A stretch of DNA of 28,758 nt from Methanobacteriota archaeon (GTDB taxonomy: Archaea > Thermoplasmatota > Poseidoniia > Poseidoniales > Thalassarchaeaceae): contig PBWO01000055.1 in assembly GCA_002727275.1 (NCBI GenBank), forward strand, positions 1 through 28,758. The letters are read 5' to 3'. The stretch's first letter is position 1. Each line of letters starts with the position of its first letter. Under the pieces are notes generated by a model, which was given only the letters and a program-made list of their open reading frames with translations, searched no databases and was not told where the DNA came from. Both the position numbers and the translations under genes were made by a program. Below, one piece after another: positions 1 to 8,023 of this stretch.

Positions 1-2
1 GG

Positions 3-89
3 GTATTCGCATTCTACCTGTCTAGGATCTCGATGAGAATCGAGAAGAGTCTTGGACTGGTTAGAGAAGGAGGGGGAGAAGTAGCATGA
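3..89 (+). CDS. Amino-acid-type ABC transporter permease, C-terminal end (partial)
   Basis: The window opens inside a coding frame that gives 28 codons and ends with TGA at 87-89. The peptide runs VFAFYLSRISMRIEKSLG and finishes with a short polar tail. An aromatic/hydrophobic stretch followed by a basic 'LSRxSxRxEKxLG' tail is typical of the C-terminus of HisM/GlnP-type permeases, which form the membrane channel of polar amino acid importers. Its stop overlaps the start of the next gene, an ATPase of the matching family, in an ATGA junction, so the two are translationally coupled. The rest of the permease and any binding protein lie upstream of the window. Family assignment rests on a short tail plus context. 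Confidence 0.6.
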   Translation, partial: VFAFYLSRISMRIEKSLGLVREGGGEVA

Positions 90-832
90 GTGAAGAAGAG
101 ATGATTATTGAGACAAAGGGAGTGAAAGTGAACTTCGGTGACTTTTGGGCATTGAAGGGCATTGACATCAGCATCAAGAAAGGAGAGATAGTCGTAATCC
201 TAGGTCCATCCGGATCGGGTAAGTCGACCTACATCAGGACCCTGAATAGACTTCAGCCGCACAGCGGCGGCACAGTCGTGATTGATGGAATCACAATTGA
301 TGACGAGACCACAGTGGCCGACATGAAGTATGTCAGAGCAGAAATCGGCTTCGTTTTCCAGCAGTTCAACCTCTTCCCTCACCTGACCATAATGGAGAAC
401 ATCACCCTCGCTCCAATGAAGGTCAAGGGGTTGCCCAAGAGACAGGCAGAAGAAAAGGCAATGCAACTTCTAGAGAAGGTCGGAATTCCCGAGCAGGCCT
501 ACAAGTACCCGAGCGGGCTTTCCGGAGGCCAACAGCAGAGAGTAGCCATTGCTCGTGCACTAGCCATGGACCCGAAGATAATGCTATTTGACGAGCCTAC
601 TTCGGCCCTAGACCCAGAAATGATCAAAGAAGTTCTGGATGTAATGATTGAGCTTGCAGAGGAAGATGTCACGATGATTGTTGTGACTCACGAGATGGGC
701 TTCGCCAAAGAGGTCGCAGACAGGTGCATTCTGTTCGATGAGGGGGAACTGGTGGAGCAGAATACTCCCGAGGAGTTCTTTACCAATCCCAAGCACAAGA
801 GGACCAAGCTGTTCCTTGAGCAGATTCTGTAA
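86..832 (+). CDS. Amino-acid-type ABC transporter ATP-binding protein (GlnQ/HisP family)
   Basis: This 248-residue protein has the length and order of a polar amino acid importer ATPase: Walker A GPSGSGKST at residues 40-48, Q-loop around Q92-Q93, signature LSGGQ at 145-149, Walker B IMLFDE at 165-170, D-loop SALD, and the switch histidine in VVTHEM near 202. It would hydrolyse ATP at the cytoplasmic face to drive uptake through the permease whose tail overlaps its start. The ATG at 86 is preceded by a strong ribosome-binding site (AGGAGGGGG, 68-76), which supports this start. No permease or binding protein follows, so it is probably the last gene of its operon. Substrate cannot be told from sequence; the family usually handles glutamine, arginine, histidine or similar. 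Confidence 0.93.
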   Translation: MSEEEMIIETKGVKVNFGDFWALKGIDISIKKGEIVVILGPSGSGKSTYIRTLNRLQPHSGGTVVIDGITIDDETTVADMKYVRAEIGFVFQQFNLFPHLTIMENITLAPMKVKGLPKRQAEEKAMQLLEKVGIPEQAYKYPSGLSGGQQQRVAIARALAMDPKIMLFDEPTSALDPEMIKEVLDVMIELAEEDVTMIVVTHEMGFAKEVADRCILFDEGELVEQNTPEEFFTNPKHKRTKLFLEQIL

Positions 833-894
833 CCGGCATATTGGCCCCAATTTCTGCCGTTACCGCTTTGAACCGCAGGTAAGGCCGAAAAGAC

Positions 895-1770
895 GTGAGT
901 TGCTTAGATGACCTACCTAACAACATCGAACCGACCTATGGGTGCGCATCTGAGATAATCGCGACGGGCCCCGTCTCCGCACTACTCGTCCTCGTAATTG
1001 GAATCCCTCTGATTGGGGTTGTCAAGAGGTACCTGAGGAGACTCTTCAACAGGACCGATTTTGATGTGGGACTTGAGAATTTCATGTACAAGATTTCAGG
1101 TGTGGCCCTGTGGGCCATCGTCATCCTGACGGCAGCAGACGAGTTGGGGATCAACGTCACGGGGATAGTTGTCGGGCTCGGCTTTGTCGGACTCGCAGTC
1201 GCCTTCGCCGCTCAGGACACAGTGGAGAACATGATCGCCGGGGTTTTCATCATCATCGACAGACCATTCAGAGAGGGTGAGCGGATACTGCTGCCGAAGA
1301 AACTGGGGGGAATCTACAGCAGTTGGGGCGACGTAGTTGAGATCGGCCTCAGGACGACAAGCGTACGCTCCACCGACGGCGTCTTACTGACGATTCCGAA
1401 CAAGTTGCTCACCAATGACGCGGTGGCCAACTTCAGCCAAAGCGAGCTCAGGGTCAGGGTACGACTCGGGTTGACGGCCACGTGGAACAATGTCACCAAG
1501 GCCGAGGAGATAGTGAAGGACATCGCGAATAACAATCCCGACATCTCACAGGAGCCGAAGCCCCCCCAGGTCGTTCTGAGGGACTTCGGTGATCAGGAGG
1601 TCATCATGGAGATCCGCTACTACGTCGATAGCGCGCGCAAAATGAGGTCATCGAAGTCCTACTTCGTAACCGAGATCCTCAGGCGGTTCGAGGAGCAGAA
1701 GGTAACTCTCGCCTACCCTGTCAGAGTCAACATGAACAGCGACGTCGACTTGGACGAACTCGGCTTCTAG
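895..1770 (+). CDS. MscS-family small-conductance mechanosensitive ion channel
   Basis: This 291-residue membrane protein has three hydrophobic segments, about residues 26-46, 65-82 and 88-122. The third is rich in Gly and Ala and runs into AQDTVENMIAGVFIIIDRPF, the pore helix and entry to the beta domain of MscS channels. The motif GDVVEIGLRTTSVRSTDG followed by LLTIPN is the conserved beta-domain signature. Such channels open under membrane tension and release solutes on hypo-osmotic shock. The start is GTG at 895, without a strong ribosome-binding site. The stop (TAG) overlaps the stop of the convergent NAD-kinase-like gene within CTAG at 1767-1770. Length and layout match short archaeal MscS-like proteins. 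Confidence 0.9.
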   Translation: MSCLDDLPNNIEPTYGCASEIIATGPVSALLVLVIGIPLIGVVKRYLRRLFNRTDFDVGLENFMYKISGVALWAIVILTAADELGINVTGIVVGLGFVGLAVAFAAQDTVENMIAGVFIIIDRPFREGERILLPKKLGGIYSSWGDVVEIGLRTTSVRSTDGVLLTIPNKLLTNDAVANFSQSELRVRVRLGLTATWNNVTKAEEIVKDIANNNPDISQEPKPPQVVLRDFGDQEVIMEIRYYVDSARKMRSSKSYFVTEILRRFEEQKVTLAYPVRVNMNSDVDLDELGF

Positions 1771-2654
1771 TAGTCAATCCAGTGTGCTACGCCGTCGTGT
1801 ATAGTTCGGCGGAAAGTGAGCAGAGTCAACTCTGGCCCATTCAGGGCTACGGTCACCTTCGCCCCTCTAGTGAAGTGAGTCTCGTCCCAACCATCGCCGA
1901 CGATATATCCACGATGCATATCGCTAGTAATCACAGTCGGCTCACCTGTCCACTCCCAGTATGAACCATCATCAAACCGTTCACTTCTGGGTAGATCTCT
2001 AGCTGCAAACAGATATCTCGAACTCAACTCATCAACGGAGAATTGCGTACCCTCGATATCGACAACGTGCCTGAACCATGCACCTTGTCCTAGTAAGGTG
2101 GAGAACAAGCACCCAGAAGAGCGCTGAATCACATCTATCGCATCTGCATTCGAACCTCTTTGGAGTCTGTAGCGCGAAGGCTGGTACTGGTGAGTGTTTG
2201 CGATGATGAGGTCGTTGAGTGCTGGATCAGAGAGAATCTTCTTTCCACTAGTCGTAATTATCTCGGCCTGGAGTCGAGGGAGTATGTTGACAATCGCTTC
2301 GCCATTTAGTGCTGCTAAGACATCTTCTCCGAAGCTATCCGGATCACTCCCCATGTAGAATCCATACGACCCATCTTCATCGTCATCCTGAGGGTGGCTG
2401 TTGACTCCCATAACTGGAATATCGCTTCCAATCGAGTGGGCAATAGATGTCAATGTACCATCGCCGCCTAGGATAACTGCGAGGTCCCTATCCACGAAGT
2501 CATCACTGGTAACCGTCTCTCTAACCTTGTATTCGACGGCAACTTCTCCCTTATCGGACAAATGGTCCAAATTGGCCTTGACCTCGAGCAATGCTTCGTC
2601 ATGAACTTCCTCGAAGTTCTTCTTGAAGACGACCAGGACCTTCTTGGCAGCCAT
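1767..2654 (-). CDS. Divergent NAD kinase-like protein (NADK2-like)
   Basis: Numbered from ATG 2654 the protein has 295 residues. GGDGT at 63-67, preceded by hydrophobic ILG, is the NAD kinase / diacylglycerol kinase nucleotide motif. IPVMGVNSHP (79-88) matches the strand after it, with the 'GVNS/TDP' form known from the mitochondrial NADK2 branch. ND at 147-148 replaces the usual NE, and GCLFSTLLGQGAW (181-193) replaces DGxxxSTPTGSTAY. NAD kinases phosphorylate NAD to NADP with ATP; the altered motif leaves activity and substrate open. A GTG at 2660 lies in frame, but GGAGGG sits 5 bases before the ATG at 2654, so I prefer the ATG. The gene is convergent with the MscS gene and divergent from the lipoprotein. 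Confidence 0.72.
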   Translation of the reverse strand: MAAKKVLVVFKKNFEEVHDEALLEVKANLDHLSDKGEVAVEYKVRETVTSDDFVDRDLAVILGGDGTLTSIAHSIGSDIPVMGVNSHPQDDDEDGSYGFYMGSDPDSFGEDVLAALNGEAIVNILPRLQAEIITTSGKKILSDPALNDLIIANTHQYQPSRYRLQRGSNADAIDVIQRSSGCLFSTLLGQGAWFRHVVDIEGTQFSVDELSSRYLFAARDLPRSERFDDGSYWEWTGEPTVITSDMHRGYIVGDGWDETHFTRGAKVTVALNGPELTLLTFRRTIHDGVAHWIDY

Positions 2655-2684
2655 GCTCACCCTCCAGCATACGGCGCTAGTGTC

Positions 2685-2701
2685 CGTCCCATATAGGGAC
2701 G
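2685..2701 (-). promoter_or_regulatory. Inverted repeat with TATA-like centre, possible promoter of the NAD-kinase-like gene
   Basis: CGTCCC and GGGACG form a perfect 6-bp inverted repeat around ATATA. On the minus strand the centre reads CCTATATGG and lies about 36-42 bases before the ATG at 2654. That would suit an archaeal TATA element with a short leader carrying the GGAGGG ribosome-binding site. The repeat could also be an operator over the TATA box. This rests on position and motif only. Confidence 0.3.
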
Positions 2702-2774
2702 ACGCAACACAGAACTGTACGTCGGATGACGGTTAGGCGTGAAACTCATGACTCATGGGTAATCCCGGGGTGTT

Positions 2775-3839
2775 ATGAGGGCCGCCACTTTGGTTGCGTT
2801 GCTAATGCTCAGCACAGCGATTTCCGGTTGCCTCAATGTATCTGAAGAGGGGTGCGATGGTGACGAATGCTTCCCATTGGAGCCAAGTGCACTGTCCGAC
2901 CTCCTTTCTTCGCCCGATGCTTTCGATGTCCTAGTCCTAGCTGGAAAAAATGACAGACTCAGAATCGAGACTACAACGACATACGAGAATCAGGGTCAGT
3001 TCGGTGAAGTTCGCTGGAATGTGGCCAAGAATGACTCCTCTCAATTGAATTCTATCGCGATTAGGGTGACGATAGGCACTACAACCACGGACAACGAGGT
3101 TATACAAGGCCAGTCAACGACCAACATCAGAATCGGAGGGAGTTGGTATGAGGGCAGAGATGAGGTGCCCGAGTATTCCGACCCGTTCATCGATTTAGCA
3201 CAACACGCTACTCAACAATCGGACGGATTCTTGCCCCCTTTTGCATTTGATACATCTGCCTTGGCTGATCTGGAGTGGTCAATCTCGGGCGATCCGACTT
3301 CCACTCAACAGATAGCCACGGCTAACAATGATACTCATACAATCATCATTGAATTGATGGGTACACCGCCAATGATTACTGGGATAGAGACCTATTCAGG
3401 AGATGATAACACATTCGTTCTAAGAGTCACAACTGGCGACTCAGTCTCGATAGAATTGCAAGAGGGACTGCCCCGAATTCCTGTCGAATACAGCATCGAT
3501 TCTCAACCGATACAAGTGGACGACACCACAGTTTGGTACGGTGAAGTTCCCGAAGGAATGTCCACAGAAATCGACCCCTCTCAATTGGAGTTTCATGGCA
3601 TAGTGACAGAAGACGGAGAATCTTCTTCTGTGGCGATGATGACTGTAAATCAACAATCATCCAACGTCACTCTTGATGATGGTACTTGGTGGGAGTTCAA
3701 TTGGCTAGATTTCCCGATGCCGGGATACTTCTCACCCGGAGACTTGTATCAAATCAAGACCAACTCAACTGGCGAATTACATGTAGCAATATTCGATACT
3801 TGGGCCCAGCAATGGACTAGTGGCCCCTTGCTAGAATGA
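2775..3839 (+). CDS. Predicted secreted lipoprotein of unknown function
   Basis: This 354-residue protein begins with a signal peptide: MR, then a hydrophobic stretch (ATLVALLMLSTA), then a lipobox ending at Cys19 (AISGC). Two more cysteines follow at about 27 and 32. The rest is acidic, rich in Thr, Ser and Asn, and looks like beta-rich extracellular domains, with no further membrane segment. It is probably exported and anchored outside the cell through a lipidated cysteine. I recognise no family. Low-complexity Ser/Thr-rich exported lipoproteins of this type are common in marine Thermoplasmatota. It is divergent from the NAD-kinase-like gene and precedes the ABC exporter by about 40 bases, so it may or may not be cotranscribed with it. 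Confidence 0.75.
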   Translation: MRAATLVALLMLSTAISGCLNVSEEGCDGDECFPLEPSALSDLLSSPDAFDVLVLAGKNDRLRIETTTTYENQGQFGEVRWNVAKNDSSQLNSIAIRVTIGTTTTDNEVIQGQSTTNIRIGGSWYEGRDEVPEYSDPFIDLAQHATQQSDGFLPPFAFDTSALADLEWSISGDPTSTQQIATANNDTHTIIIELMGTPPMITGIETYSGDDNTFVLRVTTGDSVSIELQEGLPRIPVEYSIDSQPIQVDDTTVWYGEVPEGMSTEIDPSQLEFHGIVTEDGESSSVAMMTVNQQSSNVTLDDGTWWEFNWLDFPMPGYFSPGDLYQIKTNSTGELHVAIFDTWAQQWTSGPLLE

Positions 3840-3881
3840 ATGCATGAGTATCTTCAAACACTCCTGTCATGACGCTTAGTC

Positions 3882-5651
3882 ATGGATGGGGGCAGACATC
3901 CTCTGATGAGGCTGCTAGAGCACCTCAAAGAACACAGGGCTACAGTTCTGCTGGCTTCGTTTTGTTCAATCATCAACAAGGTATGGGATCTAGCCCCACC
4001 GGTTCTCATCGGGATGGCAATCGATGTGGTCGCAGCGCAAGAGGATTCCTTCTTGGCCCAGTTCGGTTACTCTGATGTCTACGACCAACTATACATCCTC
4101 ACTGGAATCACGGTTGTGATATGGGTCCTTGAATCTCTTTTCCAATACTTCTACGCGGTTTTATGGAGAAATCTGGCGCAGACAGCTCAGCATGAGCTCA
4201 GGATGTCTGCTTACACGCATATCCAAGACCTAGAGATGCAGTGGTTCTCCGAACAGCCCACAGGCAGCCTGATGGCAATCATGAATGATGATGTGAATCA
4301 GCTCGAACGGTTCCTCGACCAAGGCGCTACCGACTTGCTACATGTGGCGACCACAATCATCGTCGTGGGCGCAATCATGATCTCGGTTGCTCCTGAGGTA
4401 GCGTTGCTGGCCATCCTGCCTGTTCCAATAATTGTCACAGGTTCATTCATCTATCAACGTAGAATAGGAGTAAGATACAGTAAGGTTAGGGGCAAGGTAG
4501 CCGATTTGAATTCGCTTCTTAACAACAATCTGCATGGGATTACTACAATCAAGTCGTTTACAGCAGAGCAGCGCGAGGTCGACAGGGTCGAAGAGGCATC
4601 GACTTCCTACAGAGATGCCAACAGAGAGGCAATCCGACTCTCTGCCTCATTCGTACCTATTATCAGAATGGCAATCCTGTTTGCTTTCACGGCCAACATG
4701 CTAGTTGGAGGTTGGTTTGCCTTAGATGGGAAAATCAGCCTCGGCGCATACTCTGTGATTGTGTTCATCACCCAGAGGTTGCTCTGGCCGCTCACAAGAC
4801 TGGGTGAGACGTTTGATCTCTACCAGCGTGCTATGGCTTCTACTTCCAGAGTTCTTGATCTGCTCGACACAGAGATTGGGATTGTAGAAGGAGATACACA
4901 GTTAGAACAGGTCAAAGGTGAAATCAGTTTCAACGGTATTGGTTTCTCTTATCCAGATAGAGAGACTGTACTGGATGAGGTTAATCTGACAATTCCAGCC
5001 GGAGAGACGATGGGTCTAGTCGGCTCGACCGGTTCGGGAAAGACCACACTGGTCAGGCTGCTGCTGAGGTTCCACGACCCAGACTCGGGCTCAGTTTCTC
5101 TCGACGGACAGGATGTCAGAAACCTCACACTGAAATCTCTCAGAGGCTCAGTCTCACTAGTCAGTCAGACCACCACTCTATTCCCTGGAAGTGTGCGTGA
5201 CAACATTCTGTACGGCGACCCTTCAGCAGACGAGGAGGCAGTTGTCGAAGCCGCCAGAGTTGCAGAAGCACTACCCTTCATCGAGAGCCTACCTATGGGA
5301 TGGGAAACCGACATTGGAGAGGGCGGACACCGGCTCTCCGGCGGCCAACGACAGAGGATAGCAATTGCTAGAGCAGTACTCAAGGATGCACCCGTACTAG
5401 TGCTAGATGAAGCCACCAGCAATGTCGACAATGAGACCGAGGCGGCATTGAAACGCTCGATTGAGAAGATTTCAGTGGGTAGGACGACTCTGATTATCGC
5501 ACATCGCCTTTCCACAGTCAGGAATGCCGACACCATCGCAGTCCTAGGAAATGGCTCAATTTCAGAGACCGGCACACATGAGGAACTACTCGGTGGCAAC
5601 GGGCTATATCCGAGGCTCTGGGCGGTTCAGACCGGGGAGGTCACACAATGA
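3882..5651 (+). CDS. ABC exporter with fused membrane and ATPase domains (MsbA/LmrA-like)
   Basis: A 589-residue half-transporter. The membrane domain spans roughly residues 20-320 with about six helices (near 25-50, 72-90, 152-170, 172-192, 260-280 and 285-303). The ATPase domain follows: Walker A GSTGSGKTT at 381-389, Q-loop SQTTTLFPGSVRDNI near 429-442, signature LSGGQ at 485-489, Walker B VLVLDE at 505-510 with catalytic Glu510, and switch His541 in IIAHR. It should work as a homodimer exporting a lipid, drug or other hydrophobic compound. An in-frame ATG at 3906 (MRLLEHL) is an alternative start. Its stop overlaps the next gene's ATG (ATGA at 5648-5651), so it is coupled to a thioesterase, which hints at a lipid-related cargo. 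Confidence 0.92.
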   Translation: MDGGRHPLMRLLEHLKEHRATVLLASFCSIINKVWDLAPPVLIGMAIDVVAAQEDSFLAQFGYSDVYDQLYILTGITVVIWVLESLFQYFYAVLWRNLAQTAQHELRMSAYTHIQDLEMQWFSEQPTGSLMAIMNDDVNQLERFLDQGATDLLHVATTIIVVGAIMISVAPEVALLAILPVPIIVTGSFIYQRRIGVRYSKVRGKVADLNSLLNNNLHGITTIKSFTAEQREVDRVEEASTSYRDANREAIRLSASFVPIIRMAILFAFTANMLVGGWFALDGKISLGAYSVIVFITQRLLWPLTRLGETFDLYQRAMASTSRVLDLLDTEIGIVEGDTQLEQVKGEISFNGIGFSYPDRETVLDEVNLTIPAGETMGLVGSTGSGKTTLVRLLLRFHDPDSGSVSLDGQDVRNLTLKSLRGSVSLVSQTTTLFPGSVRDNILYGDPSADEEAVVEAARVAEALPFIESLPMGWETDIGEGGHRLSGGQRQRIAIARAVLKDAPVLVLDEATSNVDNETEAALKRSIEKISVGRTTLIIAHRLSTVRNADTIAVLGNGSISETGTHEELLGGNGLYPRLWAVQTGEVTQ

Positions 5652-6067
5652 GTTCAGAGAGAGGTTTGCCTAGGCTTACTGGCTTAGCTCAGACTATCGG
5701 GTTTGAGATTACTGAGTTCAAAGAAGGCAGTTGTGTCGTCGAATGTACGATTCGTGATGACCATCTGAATATGGGCGGAGTGGCTCACGGAGGAATCCAC
5801 GCAACTCTGCTGGACTCGGCTATGGGTGGCACGCTGGTCTCGACTCTCGCAAAGGAGGAGTGGTGCGCAACCGCACAAATCGATATTTCATATCTCAACT
5901 CAGTAGGAGTGGGGGAGAGGCTGATCGCTTCGGGAGGAGTGGCCCGTAGAGGCAGGAACCTAGCTCACATGGAAGGAAAGTTGGTGACCTCTGAGGGAAC
6001 CATCGTCGCCACCGCGAAAGGGACATGGGCAATCTGGGAGACTAGGCCGAGTAGCCAGAATAGATGA
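5648..6067 (+). CDS. PaaI-type hotdog-fold acyl-CoA thioesterase
   Basis: This 139-residue protein has the single-domain hotdog layout. The motif around residues 41-60 (NMGGVAHGGIHATLLDSAMG) is the PaaI/YigI-like signature: Asn41 and His47-Gly-Gly bind and activate the thioester, and Asp56 is the acidic catalytic position. Later strands (IDISYLN, ATAKGTWAIW) fit the fold. Enzymes of this group hydrolyse aryl- or medium-chain acyl-CoA as tetramers in the cytoplasm. It overlaps the ABC exporter upstream and the small membrane protein downstream by 4 bases each (both ATGA), so the three are one transcription unit. The substrate is not evident. Confidence 0.88.
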   Translation: MSSERGLPRLTGLAQTIGFEITEFKEGSCVVECTIRDDHLNMGGVAHGGIHATLLDSAMGGTLVSTLAKEEWCATAQIDISYLNSVGVGERLIASGGVARRGRNLAHMEGKLVTSEGTIVATAKGTWAIWETRPSSQNR

Positions 6068-6462
6068 GAAGCTCTGCCGGGAACAGATTAATCCGCTACC
6101 CTATCTTCGCGTTAATCATGGCGAGGTCCGATTCCGCCCTATTTTTCCTAGCTGGTTTCACTCAACTGCTCATTGGCTCAGAGTTGGCCTCCATCGACCC
6201 CGCTCTGGCAATTTTAGGGGCAGTATTGGAAGTAACAGGAGGAAGCTCAGTACTGGTGGGAATCTACTTACTATTTTTCGTTGCTAGACATCATAAGGAG
6301 TTCACAGAGTCTTACAACAAACTCGAGAGGGCCACAATGGTTAGAGGAGATTCTGGAAGATTACAGCGTGTGGATCCCCTTCCAGTAAAAAGAACAGTGA
6401 CTAATGTTGTCATTCCTGGAATTCTGGCATTCATTGCAGCCATGGCATGGCTTGTCAACTAG
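6064..6462 (+). CDS. Small membrane protein of unknown function (132 aa)
   Basis: The frame gives three likely membrane segments, about residues 24-42, 46-74 and 112-131, with a hydrophilic cytoplasmic-type loop (76-110) rich in charged residues between the second and third. The ATG at 6064 overlaps the thioesterase stop. A second in-frame ATG at 6118 (MARSDSALFF) would give a more compact protein without the basic N-terminal extension. I recognise no family. Its place between a thioesterase and a second small membrane protein, upstream of NfeD/flotillin genes, suggests a membrane-associated role, but this is only context. Confidence 0.7.
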   Translation: MRSSAGNRLIRYPIFALIMARSDSALFFLAGFTQLLIGSELASIDPALAILGAVLEVTGGSSVLVGIYLLFFVARHHKEFTESYNKLERATMVRGDSGRLQRVDPLPVKRTVTNVVIPGILAFIAAMAWLVN

Positions 6463-6472
6463 CAGGTGAGAC

Positions 6473-6742
6473 ATGAGCAAGCCCAAGGAGGGCCTTGACG
6501 AGATGGTCGACCGTGTAATCGACAACCCTGCGTATGACATGTTCGGAGGGTACCACATATTCCTGAGGAGAGTGACAATCCCCATTCTCCTGATTCTAGT
6601 TTTCATGATGGTGTATGATTTCCTACTGAAGTTCATTTCTGATGATCCAGCGCTAATTCTGTCTGCACTGATTACCGGTCTTTCTGTTGGCCCAATTTTG
6701 GGCATAGAGCGTTATTTCGCAGAGAGATGGAACGGAAAATGA
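6473..6742 (+). CDS. Small membrane protein of unknown function (89 aa)
   Basis: The protein has a hydrophilic N-terminus (about 30 residues), two membrane segments near 33-52 and 59-77, and a short charged C-terminus. The ATG at 6473 follows the previous stop by 10 bases, and AGGTGAG in the gap can serve as its ribosome-binding site, which supports a real gene and an operon with 6064-6462. No family is recognised. Confidence 0.68.
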   Translation: MSKPKEGLDEMVDRVIDNPAYDMFGGYHIFLRRVTIPILLILVFMMVYDFLLKFISDDPALILSALITGLSVGPILGIERYFAERWNGK

Positions 6743-6748
6743 GCGATT

Positions 6749-6783
6749 CCCCACTTATTGGTCGCCGAATGGGTAAAGTGGGG
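6749..6783 (+). promoter_or_regulatory. 8-bp inverted repeat between the small membrane gene and the NfeD-like gene
   Basis: CCCCACTT (6749-6756) and AAGTGGGG (6776-6783) are perfect complements separated by 19 bases. They lie in the 61-base gap just before the NfeD-like gene (start 6804). The element could be a stem-loop in the transcript or a binding site for a dimeric regulator. No T-run follows, so it is not a classic terminator. Confidence 0.35.
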
Positions 6784-6803
6784 ATGCCCTCGTTGGAGAA
6801 ACA

Positions 6804-7406
6804 ATGAGTATACTGGACGACTTCGATATCTTCGAATTACTTGGCTTTGGGGATGCCACAGGTCTTGAGATGATTTTTGCTGCTTCGGCCCTAGTTGGCG
6901 GAGTACTTTTCCTGCTTTGGTTCGCATTGATGATGATTGGGGGCGTGGCTGCAGATATCTTCGAAGGACTTCTTGGAATGGAAGGAGTTGGGGATCTCGG
7001 TGCTGACGCCTCGTTCAAGGCTCTGACATTCCAAGGACTAATGGCATTCCTGATGTTCTTCGGTCTGGCAGGACTCTACACAATGAAGGCCACAGACACA
7101 TCCACTATTGCAATCGGAGTCGGTGGAGCTGCCGGTTTTGCTTCTATGTGGGGAACTGGAAAACTGTTCCAGTTGTTCATCACTCTGCAATCCGATGGTA
7201 CTGTTGAGATTTCTGAGGCTGTCGGCGCTAACGGAACCGTCTACCTGAGAATTCCACATGATGGTGCAGGACAGGTCCAAGTCAACTTCGGAGGCAGTCT
7301 TCGAACCATGAATGCCAAGTCTCATGACGATGCGGAAATCGGTAATGGAGAATTCATTGAAGTCGTTGACACCATGGGCGATGTACTGATTGTAAAGCGA
7401 CAGTAA
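6804..7406 (+). CDS. NfeD/YuaF-like membrane protein with C-terminal OB-fold domain
   Basis: This 200-residue protein has three membrane segments, near 22-49, 76-94 and 100-127. A soluble beta-rich C-terminal domain follows, from about 133: 'GTVEISEAVGANGTVYLRIP', then strands ending in GEFIEVVDTMGDVLIVKR. That is the pattern of the OB-fold of NfeD-family proteins (short form, like YuaF or YqiJ, without the serine protease domain). These proteins are encoded next to flotillins and work with them at membrane microdomains. Here the flotillin follows immediately, which supports the call. The start at ATG 6804 sits after GGAGAAACA, a usable ribosome-binding site. Confidence 0.8.
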   Translation: MSILDDFDIFELLGFGDATGLEMIFAASALVGGVLFLLWFALMMIGGVAADIFEGLLGMEGVGDLGADASFKALTFQGLMAFLMFFGLAGLYTMKATDTSTIAIGVGGAAGFASMWGTGKLFQLFITLQSDGTVEISEAVGANGTVYLRIPHDGAGQVQVNFGGSLRTMNAKSHDDAEIGNGEFIEVVDTMGDVLIVKRQ

Positions 7407-7453
7407 TCACGTTACTTACGAATTACTTTCGATAGTGTGCAGGGAAAGCCTTC

Positions 7454-7999
7454 ATGACCTCACCGGCCCTCTTAGGGGCAGAGGCGAAGCATATGGCTGA
7501 AACCGGAGCACTACTAACGACGATGATATTTGCAACTGTACTGGTACTAGTGGCGGTGACAATTTTCTTTGCACAGCGCTACAAGAGGTGCCCTCCCGAC
7601 AAGGTGATGGTTATCTACGGCCGTACAGATAAGGGCCGTCCTTCTAGGACGATTCACGGTGGTGCAGCATTAGTCTGGCCATTGATTCAGGATTACGCCT
7701 ATCTTCCTCTGACACCGATTACGATCAACATAGACCTCAGGAACGCCCTTTCCCTGCAGAATATCAGAATCAATGTTCCAAGCACTTTCACCATCGGCAT
7801 CAGCATCGAGGACAATATCATGCAGAACGCAGCTCAGAGGCTGCTTGGACTAAAAATGGAGGACATAGAGCAGATGGCCGAGGAGATTATCCTTGGTCAA
7901 CTACGTCTGACAGTCGCATCTCTTACTATCGAGCAGATCAACCAAGACAGAGACAACTTCCTCGAGAGAATCAACCACAACGTCGAGAAGGAACTTTAG
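7454..7999 (+). CDS. Flotillin-like protein, N-terminal part (membrane anchor and SPFH domain), ending at an in-frame TAG
   Basis: These 181 codons encode a membrane segment at about 20-40, then an SPFH (band 7) domain: CPPDKVMVIYGR, a Gly-Gly-Ala loop, LPLTPITINIDL, and the helical part with IEQMAEEIILGQLR and INQDRDNFLERINHNVEKEL. This matches the first 40% of flotillins, which scaffold membrane microdomains. The frame stops at TAG (7997-7999), but the very next codons in the same frame continue the flotillin sequence (KVGLRLINVNIVDIT), which is then carried by 8024-8902. Alone, this product would lack the coiled-coil flotillin domain. ATG 7493 (MAETGALL) is an alternative start. The gene is either a nonsense-mutated or misread flotillin, or is expressed as two pieces or by read-through. 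Confidence 0.82.
   Translation: MTSPALLGAEAKHMAETGALLTTMIFATVLVLVAVTIFFAQRYKRCPPDKVMVIYGRTDKGRPSRTIHGGAALVWPLIQDYAYLPLTPITINIDLRNALSLQNIRINVPSTFTIGISIEDNIMQNAAQRLLGLKMEDIEQMAEEIILGQLRLTVASLTIEQINQDRDNFLERINHNVEKEL
7997..7999 (+). other. In-frame TAG (codon 182) interrupting a continuous flotillin reading frame
   Basis: Positions 7454 and 8024 are in the same reading phase. The codons read GAA CTT TAG AAG GTA GGT, and the protein sequence on both sides fits one uninterrupted flotillin without any insertion or deletion. TAG is one substitution from AAG, CAG, GAG, TAC, TAT, TTG, TCG and TGG. TAG ends at least eight other genes in this window, so it is not reassigned genome-wide. Confidence 0.9.
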
Positions 8000-8023
8000 A
8001 AGGTAGGTCTACGTCTAATCAAC

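Noticed and set aside
28..45. Hairpin TCTCGAT/ATCGAGA with a GAGA loop
   Set aside because: It lies within the permease coding sequence and has no special position; likely chance.
7997..7999. TAG reassigned throughout the genome (pyrrolysine code)
   Set aside because: TAG ends mscS, the NAD-kinase-like gene, 6064-6462, the flotillin, DUF2061 copy 2, carA, lysS and the pterin dehydratase, each at the expected family length.
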